A stretch of DNA of 64,000 nt from Agarivorans sp. TSD2052. GTDB taxonomy: Bacteria > Pseudomonadota > Gammaproteobacteria > Enterobacterales > Celerinatantimonadaceae. Positions 26,320 through 39,796 of this stretch are shown here, in pieces (positions within the stretch are counted from its first letter, which is position 1; every line of letters begins with the position of its first letter). The notes under the pieces are model-generated. The model was given only the letters and a program-made list of their open reading frames with translations. It had not been told where the DNA came from and searched no databases. The stretch covers positions 3,142,501-3,206,500 of the forward strand of contig NZ_CP096670.1 in the NCBI RefSeq assembly GCF_023238625.1, written 5' to 3'. Both the position numbers and the translations under genes were made by a program.

Positions 26320-27372
26320 TTACGCTTCAGTATTCACTGGTGCGTCTTCAGTGGTGGCTGCATCTATCGTTTCTTCTACCACTTCAGGCGTCAGCAAATT
26401 CTTACGTATAGTCATTTCAATTTCTTGAGCCATTTCTGGGTGCTCCTTTAAGTAAGTAGAAGCATTAGCCTTACCTTGACCAATTTTTTTACCTTTATAG
26501 GAGAACCAAGCGCCGGCTTTATCAACCAGTTTTTCTCTTACACCAAGGTCAACCAGCTCACCATAACGGTTAAAACCTTCACCGTACATGATTTGGAATT
26601 CAGCTTGTTTGAATGGCGCAGCAATCTTGTTTTTAACCACTTTAACGCGTGTTTCATTACCCACTACTTCATCACCGCTCTTCACGGCGCCAATGCGGCG
26701 AATATCCAAGCGAACTGACGCGTAAAATTTCAATGCATTACCACCAGAGGTGGTTTCTGGATTACCAAACATAACCCCGATCTTCATACGAATTTGGTTA
26801 ATGAAGATACACATACAGTTAGTTTGCTTTAAGGTACCGGTAAGCTTACGTAGTGCTTGTGACATTAAACGCGCTTGCAAACCTACGTGACTATCGCCCA
26901 TGTCGCCTTCAATTTCGGCTTTAGGAGTCAGTGCTGCTACCGAGTCAATAACGATCATATCTACGGCACCAGAGCGAGCTAACATATCGGTAATTTCTAA
27001 GGCTTGCTCCCCAGTATCAGGCTGTGACACCAAAAGGTTGTCAACATCAACACCCAATTTTTTGGCGTAAATAGGGTCTAAGGCGTGCTCAGCATCAACA
27101 AAGGCACAAACTTTACCTACTTTTTGTGCTTGAGCGATGGCTTCTAAAGTTAAGGTGGTTTTACCTGAACTTTCTGGGCCATAGATCTCTACAACTCGCC
27201 CCATAGGCAAGCCGCCAGCGCCTAAGGCAATATCAATCGACAAAGAACCAGTAGAAATCGTTTCAATATCCATGGTACGGTTATCGCCGAGCTTCATGAT
27301 TGAGCCTTTACCAAATTGTTTTTCAATTTGGCCTAGGGCCGCAGCTAATGCCTTTTGTTTGTTCTGATCCAT
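26320..27372 (-). CDS. recA: Recombinase RecA
   Basis: RecA forms ATP-dependent filaments on single-stranded DNA, drives strand exchange and triggers LexA self-cleavage. The 350-residue protein has Walker [10 protein letters not shown] (65-73), the [10 protein letters not shown] Walker B region, loop L2 around [21 protein letters not shown], and a C-terminal acidic tail. It is preceded by a LexA-box-containing promoter and followed by a terminator and recX. Confidence 0.99.
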   Translation of the reverse strand: MDQNKQKALAAALGQIEKQFGKGSIMKLGDNRTMDIETISTGSLSIDIALGAGGLPMGRVVEIYGPESSGKTTLTLEAIAQAQKVGKVCAFVDAEHALDPIYAKKLGVDVDNLLVSQPDTGEQALEITDMLARSGAVDMIVIDSVAALTPKAEIEGDMGDSHVGLQARLMSQALRKLTGTLKQTNCMCIFINQIRMKIGVMFGNPETTSGGNALKFYASVRLDIRRIGAVKSGDEVVGNETRVKVVKNKIAAPFKQAEFQIMYGEGFNRYGELVDLGVREKLVDKAGAWFSYKGKKIGQGKANASTYLKEHPEMAQEIEMTIRKNLLTPEVVEETIDAATTEDAPVNTEA

Positions 27373-27412
27373 ATCGCCCTCGTAGGTGCTTTTAACTATC
27401 TTAATGACCAGT

Positions 27413-27440
27413 AGTATACTGGGTATTCATACAGTATCAA
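27413..27440 (-). promoter_or_regulatory. recA promoter with LexA (SOS) box
   Basis: On the minus strand TTGATA (27440-27435) and TATACT (27418-27413) are separated by 16 bases. The 20-mer TACTGTATGAATACCCAGTA (27436-27417) fits the LexA consensus CTG-N10-CAG with matching flanks. It fills the spacer exactly, so LexA binding would block RNA polymerase. Confidence 0.92.
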
Positions 27441-27540
27441 GTTTATTCCAAAAAATTAATAAAAGAGTTTTGCCTATTCGGCTGCCAGCTTTTATCCTTG
27501 CTGCTTCGTTTAACCATTACTAAACAATTCGATAAGCCTA

Positions 27541-30114
27541 ATGACTGAAACTAATCTAGAAAAGCACACTCCTATGATGCGCCAATACTTAACGTTAAAG
27601 GCCCAGCATCCTGAGATTCTATTGTTCTATAGAATGGGTGATTTTTACGAACTGTTTTACGATGACGCCAAACGCGCCTCAGAGTTAATGGACATATCGT
27701 TGACCAAGCGTGGTCAATCGGCGGGTACCCCTATCCCTATGGCAGGTATTCCATATCACGCAGCTGAGAACTATTTATCTCGCTTGGTCCAATTAGGCGA
27801 ATCTGTTGCCATTTGTGAACAAATAGGTGACCCCGCAACCAGTAAAGGGCCGGTTGAACGTAAGGTTGTGCGAATCATCACCCCTGGTACTGTCAGCGAC
27901 GAGGCTTTATTAGAAGAAAAACAAGACAATCTGCTGGTGAGCGTGATCAACCAACAGCAACAAATTGGTTTAGCCTACTTAGATATAGCCAGTGGTCGCT
28001 TTGTCATTAACCAATTTATTGGTGAGCAACAGCTACAAGCCGAGCTGCAACGTCTAAATCCTGCAGAATTGCTATACCCAGATGATTTTGAGTTCTTCCC
28101 TGCCCTGCAAAGCTACAAAGGTTTACGTCGTCGAGGCGAATGGGAATACGATTTAGCCAGCGCCCAAAAAGCCTTGAATCAGCAGTTTGGCACCCGTCAT
28201 TTAGATGGTTTTGGCGTAAGTGAGTACCCATTGGCCCTCGCCGCTGCCGGTTGTTTGATGCAATACGTACAAGATACTCAACGTACCGCGCTGCCTCACA
28301 TTAATGCCATTATCGTCGAGAGCCAAAACCAGTTCATTCAACTTGATGCCGCCAGCCGTAAAAACCTCGAGCTCACGCGCAATCTAGCGGGAGGCTTTGA
28401 AAACACCCTTAGCTCAATTCTCGACCATAGTTCAACGTCTATGGGAAGCCGCTTACTGAACCGCTGGTTACACCAACCTTTAAGTAACCAACAACAAGTG
28501 ATTGACCGCCAAGATTGTATTGCAGAAATATTGGCAGCAGATTTGTATACGCCAATCCAAGGCATTCTCAAATCCATTGGTGATATCGAACGAATACTGG
28601 CTCGCTTAGCACTACGCTCTGCCCGCCCCCGTGATTTAGCACGCTTACGTAACGCATTTAGTCTTCTGCCAGACCTACAAAGCGACTTAGCTCATTGCAG
28701 CGCGCTCGGTTCAATCGCTAAAAGTATTGGCGAGTTTCCTGAAACACTAAGCCTATTAGAACGGGCAATTATCGATAACCCTCCGGTTTTAATACGTGAT
28801 GGTGGCGTGATTGCAGAGGGTTACAATCAGGAGCTTGATGAGTGGCGCAACTTAAGTGACGGTGCCACCCAATTCTTGAAAGGCATCGAGCAACGCGAGC
28901 GGGAACAAACGGGCATTGCTAATCTAAAGATTGGCTACAACAAAGTGCATGGCTTTTATATTGAAGTTAGCCGACTACATTCAGAACAAGTGCCAGAGCA
29001 CTATATTCGCAGGCAAACGCTGAAAAATATGGAACGCTATATTATCGCTGAGCTAAAAGAGCACGAAGAAAAAGTACTCTCTAGCCAAGGTAAAGCGCTA
29101 GCACTTGAAAAACAACTGTATGACCAACTGCTCGATTTATTATTACCCAGCTTGAGCCAAATGCAGCGCAGCGCACAGGCCATTGCACAACTAGACGTGC
29201 TGTGTTGTTTAGCTGAACGTGCCGAAACCTTAAATTACGTGCGACCAAGCTTTACTGACCAAGCCGGTATTAATATTGAAGGTGGCCGTCACCCCGTTGT
29301 TGAACACGTCAACGACACGCCTTTTATCGCTAACCCCGTTAAATTGAACCAGCAGCGCCAACTGTTGATAGTAACCGGTCCGAACATGGGCGGTAAGTCA
29401 ACGTATATGCGCCAAACGGCCCTGATTTGCTTAATGGCTTATATGGGAAGTTTTGTGCCTGCAGAAGCCGCTGAACTGGGCCCTATCGACAAAATATTTA
29501 CCCGAATTGGAGCCTCAGACGATTTAGCCAGTGGCCGCTCAACCTTCATGGTAGAGATGACTGAAACCGCCAACATTTTACACAATGCGACGCCACATAG
29601 CCTCGTTCTGATGGATGAAATAGGTCGTGGAACCAGCACCTATGACGGAATGTCGCTCGCTTGGGCGGTAGCCAAAGCGCTCAACAAGCTTGAATCTCAA
29701 ACCTTGTTTGCTACTCACTATTTTGAGTTGACCCAACTACCAGAACTGCTACAAGGAGTGGCAAATGTGCACTTAGATGCTGTTGAGCATCAAGACACTA
29801 TTGCCTTTATGCATCAAGTACAAGATGGGGCGGCCAGTAAAAGTTATGGCCTACAAGTTGCTGCACTGGCTGGCATACCAAAATCGGTAATTACTCAAGC
29901 TAAAAGTAAGCTAAAACAACTCGAAGCCAATGCTCCCACTCCCGCTAAAGGCATTGAAGCAGACGGCGACCTAAGCGCTCAATTAGCGATGGACTTAATG
30001 CAAGAGACTGAACACCCGGTGCTGACACAACTTAAACACTTGGATCCCAATGACTTGTCACCTAAAGCAGCATTAGATTTATTATTTAATTTAAAGCTCC
30101 AAGCTAATAGCTGA
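27541..30114 (+). CDS. mutS: DNA mismatch repair protein MutS
   Basis: MutS recognises mismatches and small loops and recruits MutL. The mismatch-binding Phe-Tyr-Glu is at 35-37 ([11 protein letters not shown]). The ATPase domain has Walker [11 protein letters not shown], the [13 protein letters not shown] Walker B/D-loop region and the [13 protein letters not shown] motif. The 857-residue length is normal. It is divergent from recA and convergent with rpoS. The stop codon lies within the first unit of a heptanucleotide repeat. Confidence 0.98.
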   Translation: MTETNLEKHTPMMRQYLTLKAQHPEILLFYRMGDFYELFYDDAKRASELMDISLTKRGQSAGTPIPMAGIPYHAAENYLSRLVQLGESVAICEQIGDPATSKGPVERKVVRIITPGTVSDEALLEEKQDNLLVSVINQQQQIGLAYLDIASGRFVINQFIGEQQLQAELQRLNPAELLYPDDFEFFPALQSYKGLRRRGEWEYDLASAQKALNQQFGTRHLDGFGVSEYPLALAAAGCLMQYVQDTQRTALPHINAIIVESQNQFIQLDAASRKNLELTRNLAGGFENTLSSILDHSSTSMGSRLLNRWLHQPLSNQQQVIDRQDCIAEILAADLYTPIQGILKSIGDIERILARLALRSARPRDLARLRNAFSLLPDLQSDLAHCSALGSIAKSIGEFPETLSLLERAIIDNPPVLIRDGGVIAEGYNQELDEWRNLSDGATQFLKGIEQREREQTGIANLKIGYNKVHGFYIEVSRLHSEQVPEHYIRRQTLKNMERYIIAELKEHEEKVLSSQGKALALEKQLYDQLLDLLLPSLSQMQRSAQAIAQLDVLCCLAERAETLNYVRPSFTDQAGINIEGGRHPVVEHVNDTPFIANPVKLNQQRQLLIVTGPNMGGKSTYMRQTALICLMAYMGSFVPAEAAELGPIDKIFTRIGASDDLASGRSTFMVEMTETANILHNATPHSLVLMDEIGRGTSTYDGMSLAWAVAKALNKLESQTLFATHYFELTQLPELLQGVANVHLDAVEHQDTIAFMHQVQDGAASKSYGLQVAALAGIPKSVITQAKSKLKQLEANAPTPAKGIEADGDLSAQLAMDLMQETEHPVLTQLKHLDPNDLSPKAALDLLFNLKLQANS

Positions 30115-30157
30115 TAGCTGATAGCTGATAGCTGATAGCTGATAGCTGATAGCTGAT
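30109..30157 (+). repeat. Heptanucleotide tandem repeat (AGCTGAT)x7
   Basis: Seven perfect consecutive AGCTGAT units begin at the last sense codon of mutS (AGC TGA) and continue into the intergenic space. Unit number could change by slippage without altering MutS, because the stop is in the first unit. Confidence 0.97.
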
Positions 30158-30167
30158 TTTAGATAAT

Positions 30168-30195
30168 AAAAAAGGAAGCCTAGGCTTCCTTTTTT
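30168..30195. terminator. Bidirectional terminator between mutS and rpoS
   Basis: A perfect 13-bp stem AAAAAAGGAAGCC / GGCTTCCTTTTTT with a TA loop gives T-runs on both strands, serving the convergent mutS and rpoS. Confidence 0.9.
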
Positions 30196-30208
30196 GCTTG
30201 TTTAACTA

Positions 30209-31159
30209 TTACACTTTAAATAAAGCGTCGATAGATAGGTCTTGTAAAGACAATATGTCTCGAAGGCGACGCAACGCTTCGACTTGGATTTGTCTTACTC
30301 GCTCACGGGTAAGTCCAATTTCACGGCCTACATCTTCTAAGGTTGAAGCCTCATATCCTAATAAGCCAAAACGACGAGCCAACACTTCACGCTGCTTACT
30401 ATTTAGCTCTCCCAACCACTCAACAATGCTATTTTTCATATCATCGTCTTGAGTTCTATGCTCGGGACCATGCTCGTTTTCATCAGAAATAATGTCTAAT
30501 AGCGCCTTGTCATTATCCCCACCTATAGGCGTATCCACAGAACTAATCCGTTCGTTTAAACGCAGCATTTTAGTTACGTCTTCAACTGGGCGGTCTAATG
30601 TTTCTGCAATTTCTTCTGCGGTAGGTTCATGATCCAAGCGGTGAGCTAATTCACGCGCAGTACGGAGGTAAACATTCAGTTCTTTAACCACATGGATAGG
30701 CAAACGAATAGTACGAGTTTGATTCATAATCGCTCGTTCAATAGTTTGGCGGATCCACCAAGTGGCATAAGTAGAGAAACGAAAGCCTCGCTCTGGGTCA
30801 AACTTTTCAACTGCTCGAATTAAACCAAGGTTCCCTTCCTCGATTAAATCTAACAGTGCTAAGCCTCGATTGTTGTAACGTCTTGCAATTTTAACCACTA
30901 AGCGTAGATTGCTTTCAATCATTCTTTTGCGAGCAGCATCATCGCCTCTGAGGGCGCGACGTGCGTAAAGCACTTCTTCGTCTGCGGTGAGCAAGGGCGA
31001 AAAACCAATCTCGCCAAGATATAGTTGGGTGGCATCCAAGCTCTTTGATACATCGGCTTGCATGATATCGTCTTTACTAGCGCTTTTATCAACTTTAGCT
31101 TTAGTTGCGCTGTTCGTTGAAACACTTTTTAGTTTTACAGCAGTTTTTACTTGGGTCAT
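30209..31159 (-). CDS. rpoS: Stationary-phase sigma factor RpoS
   Basis: RpoS directs RNA polymerase to general stress and stationary-phase promoters. The 316-residue protein shows sigma region 1.2 ([20 protein letters not shown]), region 2 ([37 protein letters not shown]), region 3 and region 4 ([25 protein letters not shown]). It lies after nlpD; in E. coli the main rpoS promoter is inside nlpD, and the 55-base gap here is compatible with that. Confidence 0.97.
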   Translation of the reverse strand: MTQVKTAVKLKSVSTNSATKAKVDKSASKDDIMQADVSKSLDATQLYLGEIGFSPLLTADEEVLYARRALRGDDAARKRMIESNLRLVVKIARRYNNRGLALLDLIEEGNLGLIRAVEKFDPERGFRFSTYATWWIRQTIERAIMNQTRTIRLPIHVVKELNVYLRTARELAHRLDHEPTAEEIAETLDRPVEDVTKMLRLNERISSVDTPIGGDNDKALLDIISDENEHGPEHRTQDDDMKNSIVEWLGELNSKQREVLARRFGLLGYEASTLEDVGREIGLTRERVRQIQVEALRRLRDILSLQDLSIDALFKV

Positions 31160-31214
31160 AGCATAACCTCCCTGAACAAGACCTGATTGCTATTATTATT
31201 GTGTGCAATCTAGG

Positions 31215-32018
31215 CTAGAGTGCCGGTAGATACTTACTTGGATCTACTGACTTTCCTTTGAAACGGATTTCAAAATGTAATCGCGTGTCGGTTGTTCCTG
31301 TATCGCCCATATCGGCGATATGTTGTCCTACTGCTACTTGCTGTTTTTCTTTTACACGTAATCGACTGTTGTGGGCATAAGCACTCAAGTAGTCGTCATT
31401 GTGTTTTATTATTATAAGTTTCCCGTAACCTCTTAAGGCACTCCCCGCATATACCACTCTACCAGGAGCTGACGCGATAATCTTTTGACCATGACTACCG
31501 CGAATATCTATGCCTTTATTACCATTAGCTTGATTTGAAAAGCCTTTGATAACCTTACCTTTAGTTGGCCAAACCCAGCCTTTTACTGGGCCAGTGTGTT
31601 GCTTGGCAACAACCTTAGGTGAGGTTTCAGCGTATGCCTTTGTTGACGTTGATTCAAGTTTTTTTGACGATTTCTTAACATCTTTAACTTGCACCTTCGC
31701 AGTTTTATGCTTGTTTGTAACATTCTGACCGGACTTAACTCCAGTCGTCTTCAATTTAATAGTTTGACCAACAAAGATTGTGTAGGGCGCTGAGATATTA
31801 TTTCTTTTTGCCAGATCTTCGGGGTCAAGCCCTGCACGCCAAGCAATCGAATATAAAGTCTCACCTTTTTTAACTTTATAACTGGCAGAACTGATAACCC
31901 CACGGTTTTTTTGGTTATAGGTACCTGCGTCAGTAACCGGGGCGGGGCCCCCCTCTCGACTACATCCATGTAGTAAGCTAAGCATAAATAAAAACGTTAT
32001 ATAACGCAGGTATATCAT
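31215..32018 (-). CDS. nlpD: Murein hydrolase activator lipoprotein NlpD
   Basis: NlpD activates the amidase AmiC during septal murein splitting. The 267-residue protein has a lipoprotein signal with lipobox LHGC (Cys19), a LysM domain (about 48-92; YKVKKGETLYSIAWRAG) and a C-terminal LytM/M23 domain. The M23 zinc ligands are degenerate (GIDIRG in place of HxGxD, LHFEIR in place of HxH), as expected for an activator rather than an enzyme. It starts 4 bases after the YqaA-like gene in the surE-pcm-nlpD-rpoS series. Confidence 0.95.
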   Translation of the reverse strand: MIYLRYITFLFMLSLLHGCSREGGPAPVTDAGTYNQKNRGVISSASYKVKKGETLYSIAWRAGLDPEDLAKRNNISAPYTIFVGQTIKLKTTGVKSGQNVTNKHKTAKVQVKDVKKSSKKLESTSTKAYAETSPKVVAKQHTGPVKGWVWPTKGKVIKGFSNQANGNKGIDIRGSHGQKIIASAPGRVVYAGSALRGYGKLIIIKHNDDYLSAYAHNSRLRVKEKQQVAVGQHIADMGDTGTTDTRLHFEIRFKGKSVDPSKYLPAL

Positions 32019-32022
32019 CTAG

Positions 32023-32601
32023 TTAGCGTAATAGTAAATAAGCTACCACTGCTAGCACGATGACTAACCACCCTAGGATTTCAACGTATTTGCGCAACTG
32101 CGCTTCCATTTTAGCACCGCCCCACTTCATTAAACCTGCCACAAGGTAAAAACGTAGACCTCGGCCAACCAAAGAAATAAGCACAAATGGAATAAAAGCC
32201 ATATTGAGTATTCCAGCGGTTAGGGTAAAAACTTTATAGGGAATAGGTGTGAAGCTAGCGACAAAAACAACCAATACTCCCCAACGTTCAAACCATTCAA
32301 AGGCTACTTCCATTTTGTGCTGATAACCAAACGAATTAATCAGTGGCTCTACCACGGGTTCATAAAAAAACTGGCCTAAAGCGTATCCAAGCATTGCGCC
32401 CAATACTGAGAAAATAGTGGCTAACATAGCAAAGTGCCAAGCTTTGTTAGGACGGGATAAGGCCATTGGCGCTAACATCACATCTACCGGTATCGGCCAA
32501 AAGATAGACTCAATGAAACTCATCCCAGAGAGGTAACGTACGGCATGGCGATGCTCTGACCAGGTCATCACTTTGTCGTATAAGGCACTAAAAATTTTCA
32601 C
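32023..32601 (-). CDS. YqaA-like DedA-family membrane protein
   Basis: The 192-residue protein has about five hydrophobic segments and the DedA/SNARE-associated signature ([59 protein letters not shown]). Its place between pcm and nlpD is known in shewanella-like genomes. Members are proposed to move lipids or to affect membrane potential; the function here is unknown. It overlaps pcm by 4 bases, so the genes are likely translationally coupled. It is a distant paralogue of yqaA at 15276-15707. Confidence 0.85.
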   Translation of the reverse strand: MKIFSALYDKVMTWSEHRHAVRYLSGMSFIESIFWPIPVDVMLAPMALSRPNKAWHFAMLATIFSVLGAMLGYALGQFFYEPVVEPLINSFGYQHKMEVAFEWFERWGVLVVFVASFTPIPYKVFTLTAGILNMAFIPFVLISLVGRGLRFYLVAGLMKWGGAKMEAQLRKYVEILGWLVIVLAVVAYLLLR

Positions 32602-33239
32602 GCTAATTCACCATTAATTAAAGGAACAAAACGCACTGGCTCTAAATGTTGTTGAGTAAAACCCTGTGCTTGTTTTTCGATAAGAATAAGAGCTTGTTGC
32701 TGTTGTTGCTCGCCAACGGGGATGATCATTCTCCCGCCAACACTTAACTGCTCGATTAAGGCGGAAGGAACAGCGCTGGCAGCGGCCGTAACCAAAATCG
32801 CATCAAACGGCCCCTTACTTGCCCAGCCTTGCCACCCATCACCGTGCTTGGTAGCAACATTATGTAAATCCAGTAACTTCAAACGCCTTTTTGCTTGAAA
32901 CTGCAGGGTTTTAATCCGCTCAACTGAATACACCTGATCCACCAAGGAAGCTAACACCGCCGTTTGGTAGCCAGACCCGGTACCAATTTCCAACACTTTT
33001 TTAGGTTGCGTTTGCAGCAGAATCTCGGTCATTTTGGCAACGATGTAGGGCTGAGAAAGCGTCTGCCCCTGACCAATAGGCAAAGCCGTATTATCCCAAG
33101 CTTGATGAGCCAGTGCTTCGTCGATGAAATACTGCCGCGGTAGTTTTGCAATCGCATTCAATACCGCAGAATTTTGAATCCCGTGCTGACGTAATTGACT
33201 TACCAATTTCAAACTATTAGGGCTTTCGCCAATTTGCAT
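32598..33239 (-). CDS. pcm: Protein-L-isoaspartate O-methyltransferase Pcm
   Basis: Pcm repairs isoaspartyl residues in ageing proteins using S-adenosylmethionine. The 213-residue protein has [19 protein letters not shown], the SAM-binding [17 protein letters not shown] and the post-I motif VYSVERI. The ATG at 33239 overlaps the surE stop by one base (TAATG) and follows GGGAGG, so it is preferred to an upstream frame at 33266. Confidence 0.96.
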   Translation of the reverse strand: MQIGESPNSLKLVSQLRQHGIQNSAVLNAIAKLPRQYFIDEALAHQAWDNTALPIGQGQTLSQPYIVAKMTEILLQTQPKKVLEIGTGSGYQTAVLASLVDQVYSVERIKTLQFQAKRRLKLLDLHNVATKHGDGWQGWASKGPFDAILVTAAASAVPSALIEQLSVGGRMIIPVGEQQQQQALILIEKQAQGFTQQHLEPVRFVPLINGELA

Positions 33240-33994
33240 TACTCTGCCTCCCAATCCTTGACCCAAGAGTCTAGTTTGCCAATAAAGCTGTGAGCTGTCA
33301 TATCAATTGTTAAAGGAGTGATGGATACGTACCCTTTAGCAACAGCTGCAAAGTCAGTTCCTTCCCCGGCATCTTGCATCTCGCCAGGTGGTCCCAACCA
33401 ATAAATGTCATGTCCCCGCGGGTCCTTTTGCTTGACCATAACTTCAGCGCGATGACGGCTGCCAAGCCGTGTCACTTTAAAACCTTTAATCTCGGCCAAG
33501 GGTAAATCGGGTACGTTCACATTAAGTATTTGATTACTCGGTAGCGCGTGCTCCCTAAGTTGCTCTAATAACTTCAAGGTAACACTCGCGGCGCTATCAT
33601 AATGCTTACCCTCGTGACCCACTAGGGAAACAGCAATAGCTGGCAGGCCTAAGTTACGCCCCTCCATAGCGGCAGCAACAGTACCCGAATAAAGCACATC
33701 ATCCCCTAAATTGGCGCCGGCATTAATCCCGGCGACAACAATCTCTGGCAATTCATCAACCAGTTCGTTAATCGCAAGGTGCACACAATCAGTTGGCGTA
33801 CCTTTCACCGAAATAGTTTGCTCATCCAAATAGACGATACGAAGCGGGTTTTCTAGGGTCAATGAACTGCTAGCACCGCTACAGTTTCGATCGGGCGCCA
33901 CCGTTAGTACTGGCGCTAAGGTTTTTAATGCGGCAGCCAAGCAAATGATGCCAGGCGCATGCACGCCATCATCATTACTCACTAATATGGTCAT
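33239..33994 (-). CDS. surE: 5'/3'-nucleotidase SurE
   Basis: SurE is a metal-dependent nucleotidase and exopolyphosphatase linked to stationary-phase survival. The 251-residue protein starts [16 protein letters not shown] with the metal-binding Asp-Asp pair, followed by NRSG-like [10 protein letters not shown] and the [22 protein letters not shown] core. ATG at 33994 is chosen (AAGG about nine bases upstream; family N-terminus); a GTG at 34009 is less likely. It overlaps the end of truD by about 20 bases. Confidence 0.96.
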   Translation of the reverse strand: MTILVSNDDGVHAPGIICLAAALKTLAPVLTVAPDRNCSGASSSLTLENPLRIVYLDEQTISVKGTPTDCVHLAINELVDELPEIVVAGINAGANLGDDVLYSGTVAAAMEGRNLGLPAIAVSLVGHEGKHYDSAASVTLKLLEQLREHALPSNQILNVNVPDLPLAEIKGFKVTRLGSRHRAEVMVKQKDPRGHDIYWLGPPGEMQDAGEGTDFAAVAKGYVSITPLTIDMTAHSFIGKLDSWVKDWEAE

Positions 33995-35030
33995 TACTTT
34001 CGCCTTCACAATTTACAATTTCGCGTAGAATACTGGTGGCGTAGTTACCCGCCGTTAAAAAGAAGCTAAGCACGAGGTCGTTCGCGTCGGCATGATAGCT
34101 AAATTGCTGTGGCTTAAGTGCTAAAGCACGACGCTCCATTTTCAGTCCCGCCTCGGACAATCCGCTGACAATCTCCGGATAGCTTGCCAACACAGATGTT
34201 TCAAATGCCAATGCCTTATCTAGGCAGGCCAACTCGCCCTTACCGACCATTGGAGCTGATAATTCAATTTCTGCTTGTTCAAAACGTTCTAGAATGGCTT
34301 GGTCAGCTTGCTCTGCCACAAAATAGGCATTACTAGTAGCAAACTTCATCACATCACCATCAAGCACCTGCTTAAACAACTGCTGCTCTATCCGCTGACT
34401 AATGGCTTGGTTAAACACCAAGCTACGAGCTGCTGACAAATACATGCTGCGCTTTTCTCGACTTTTAACACGTCTGCCTGCAAACATAGCTAACGCGTTA
34501 TCTATGTTGCTAGCACCGCGACCAAAACGTTGTGAACCAAAATAGTTGGGGACACCTTCGTTGGCTACGTGCTCAGCTCGCTGTAAAGCTTGCTCAATAT
34601 CAGATACATTACGAAGGCGAATAACAAAATGATTACCCGATAAGGCGCCACGTTTTAGTTTTCGGTTATGCCGAGCAGTAGCGATTACTTTTACCCCTTC
34701 ACCCAAATTTTCGGCTAACTGAATATTAGCCTTCCCTGGTAACTGAATGCTAAACCATTGGGTGGTAACCGCGTGGCGATCTTTTAAACCCGCATAACTC
34801 ACCACCTTTGGACTCGCTTCGCAGGCTTCAGCCAACATTTTTGCGACCCAAGCGGTGTTCTCGCCGGTTTTTTCAATTTTCACCATCATGTGTTCACCGT
34901 CACCGCTAAATTCAAACGGCAACACTTCATCAACTCGAAAGTCGACCGCCTGTTGCTTTAACTCCCCTGTGCAACAGGGTTTACCGTGCAAATAATTCAG
35001 CTCAGAGATGATTGTTGAATAGTCGCTCAT
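33975..35030 (-). CDS. truD: tRNA pseudouridine(13) synthase TruD
   Basis: TruD makes pseudouridine 13 in tRNA-Glu. The 351-residue protein has the catalytic aspartate Asp84 in [16 protein letters not shown], the [17 protein letters not shown] region and the [12 protein letters not shown] motif, all diagnostic for the TruD family. It begins one base after the ispF stop. Confidence 0.96.
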   Translation of the reverse strand: MSDYSTIISELNYLHGKPCCTGELKQQAVDFRVDEVLPFEFSGDGEHMMVKIEKTGENTAWVAKMLAEACEASPKVVSYAGLKDRHAVTTQWFSIQLPGKANIQLAENLGEGVKVIATARHNRKLKRGALSGNHFVIRLRNVSDIEQALQRAEHVANEGVPNYFGSQRFGRGASNIDNALAMFAGRRVKSREKRSMYLSAARSLVFNQAISQRIEQQLFKQVLDGDVMKFATSNAYFVAEQADQAILERFEQAEIELSAPMVGKGELACLDKALAFETSVLASYPEIVSGLSEAGLKMERRALALKPQQFSYHADANDLVLSFFLTAGNYATSILREIVNCEGESNDHISE

Positions 35031-35510
35031 TTAGCAAGCCTCCAGTAGAACGACAGCATGGCTAGAAATACCTTCTTTTCGCCCTTCAAAACCCAGCTTT
35101 TCGGTGGTGGTGGCTTTAACATTCACTTGACCAATATCGGCCGCTAAATCTTCAGCAATATTTAGCCGCATTTTTTCGATATGAGGAGCCATTTTCGGCG
35201 CTTGAGCGACGATGGTTAAATCCACGTTGCCTAACTGGTAACCACGTTGACTAACTTGCGCCATAACTTGTCGCAGTAAAATACGAGAATCAATTCCTGC
35301 ATAGGCTTGATCATTGTCGGGAAAATGATGACCAATATCGCCTAAAGCCAAAGCACCCAGTAGCGCATCACACAGGGCGTGTAAAGCCACATCACCATCA
35401 GAGTGAGCGATAAAACCTTGCTCATAAGGAATCGCCACACCCGCGACGACTAACGGTCCCTGACCGCCAAATTTATGCACATCAAAACCGTGCCCAATGC
35501 GAATGCTCAT
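35031..35510 (-). CDS. ispF: 2-C-methyl-D-erythritol 2,4-cyclodiphosphate synthase IspF
   Basis: IspF performs the cyclisation step of the MEP isoprenoid pathway. The 159-residue protein has the metal ligands in GHGFDVHKF (Asp9, His11) and the [19 protein letters not shown] segment. It overlaps ispD by 4 bases (ATGA), as is usual for this pair. Confidence 0.97.
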   Translation of the reverse strand: MSIRIGHGFDVHKFGGQGPLVVAGVAIPYEQGFIAHSDGDVALHALCDALLGALALGDIGHHFPDNDQAYAGIDSRILLRQVMAQVSQRGYQLGNVDLTIVAQAPKMAPHIEKMRLNIAEDLAADIGQVNVKATTTEKLGFEGRKEGISSHAVVLLEAC

Positions 35511-36211
35511 CCTACTACCTCGTTATTTTGTTGTTGGCTTAAGTACCACCTAGCTAACGCCAAGTCTTCAGGACAAGTGACTTTTATATTGTCGCTACGG
35601 CCTTCCACTAAATTCACTGTGTGGTCAGCCCATTCCATGGCCGACGCTTCATCGGTGATACTGGCACCTGCCGCCAAGGCATCACAAATATTCTGCCTTA
35701 GGGTTTGCACTTGAAACATCTGTGGCGTTAAGGCATGCCAAAGCTGCTCTCTGGATACCGTATGCTCAACTTTACCTGCAGCCCCTCGCTTCATTGTATC
35801 GCGAACCTGACAAGCTAAAATGCCACCATGATTGGTTTGTTCAACCGTCTCGATAAGTGTACTGATATCATCATGGGTGATACACGGTCTCGCCGCATCA
35901 TGCACTAGCACCCAATCGTCGGTTATAGTTTGCAAACCCGCTAATACCGAGTCGGCGCGCTCGTCACCGCCTTGCACAACGCTTACTCGACCAGAATGGG
36001 CTATCTCCAGGGCGCTAAACCACTGGTCATCGGGATGCAAAACCACGACTACTTGCGCAATTCTAGGGTGGGACAAAAATGCCAACGCCGTCGTTTCAAG
36101 AATTGTTTTGCCCGCTAAGTATAAATATTGCTTAGGAATATCTGCTTGCATGCGGCTGCCAATACCTGCCGCTGGGAGCAAAGCAGTATATTGCTTACTG
36201 TGAGAACTCAT
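35507..36211 (-). CDS. ispD: 2-C-methyl-D-erythritol 4-phosphate cytidylyltransferase IspD
   Basis: IspD attaches CMP to methylerythritol phosphate in the MEP pathway. The 234-residue protein starts with the CTP-binding [11 protein letters not shown] (11-21), has [11 protein letters not shown], and ends with [15 protein letters not shown]. It lies 26 bases after ftsB in the ftsB-ispD-ispF order seen in many gammaproteobacteria. Confidence 0.97.
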   Translation of the reverse strand: MSSHSKQYTALLPAAGIGSRMQADIPKQYLYLAGKTILETTALAFLSHPRIAQVVVVLHPDDQWFSALEIAHSGRVSVVQGGDERADSVLAGLQTITDDWVLVHDAARPCITHDDISTLIETVEQTNHGGILACQVRDTMKRGAAGKVEHTVSREQLWHALTPQMFQVQTLRQNICDALAAGASITDEASAMEWADHTVNLVEGRSDNIKVTCPEDLALARWYLSQQQNNEVVG

Positions 36212-36237
36212 TAATTATTAATACTCGAGGCCAACCA

Positions 36238-36522
36238 TTATTCAGTGTCAGAGGAAGGAATGATGCGATAGAAGGTTTCACCTTGTTTAATCATTCCTAA
36301 TTCGTTTCTTGCGTGTTCTTCTGCTGCGTCTAGGCCATTACGTAAATCACCAATCTCAGCCTGTAATACACCGTTTCGCTGGGCCAATTGTTGATTCGCC
36401 AACTGCTGCTTAGCTACCTGATCCTGCAAAGAAAAATAGTCATTTATTGAGTTTTTGCCGAACCACAGCTGGTACTGCAAAAGCAAAACAATCAGTATTA
36501 GTAGAATTTTAAACGAACGCAT
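36238..36522 (-). CDS. ftsB: Cell division protein FtsB
   Basis: FtsB forms the FtsQ-FtsB-FtsL complex that activates septal peptidoglycan synthesis. The 94-residue protein has one N-terminal membrane helix (about 4-20; FKILLILIVLLLQYQLWFG) followed by a coiled coil (QDQVAKQQLANQQLAQRN) and the NELGMIKQGETFYRII end typical of FtsB. The ATG at 36522 follows GGGAGG; a frame extending to 36552 is not supported. Confidence 0.95.
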   Translation of the reverse strand: MRSFKILLILIVLLLQYQLWFGKNSINDYFSLQDQVAKQQLANQQLAQRNGVLQAEIGDLRNGLDAAEEHARNELGMIKQGETFYRIIPSSDTE

Positions 36523-36604
36523 GGCTCCTCCCTGACAGAGATAATCCCACAAAGCCGAATGTTACTCCATAAGCACTAAGCGATTTATCCAAATCCTTGG
36601 CAAA

Positions 36605-36638
36605 AAAAATCCCCAAGCACTAAGTGCTTGGGGATTTA
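36605..36638 (-). terminator. Intrinsic terminator of eno
   Basis: The stem CCCCAAGCAC (36611-36620) / GTGCTTGGGG (36624-36633), extended by AAAT/ATTT, runs on the minus strand into TTTTTTG. It separates eno from ftsB. Confidence 0.88.
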
Positions 36639-36664
36639 AAGTGTAGATTAAGCTAATTTATGAA

Positions 36665-37978
<1,314 letters not shown>

Positions 37979-38030
37979 CTATAAATAAACAAACTACAAA
38001 CTTTCTAAAATTACGACCCGCTAATAGATA

Positions 38031-39686
<1,656 letters not shown>

Positions 39687-39796
39687 TTAAGGGCGTATCT
39701 GCGATACTTGGACGGGGGCATAGTATAGCAAAGCCTCTTTAACACCACAATCAATGTCACTCTAACAAGACTAAGTTTTCGTGTTTTTGTTGTAAA

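Noticed and set aside
31215-31560. Missing zinc ligands in the NlpD M23 domain as sign of a broken gene
   Set aside because: NlpD-type amidase activators normally have degenerate LytM sites; the frame is intact.
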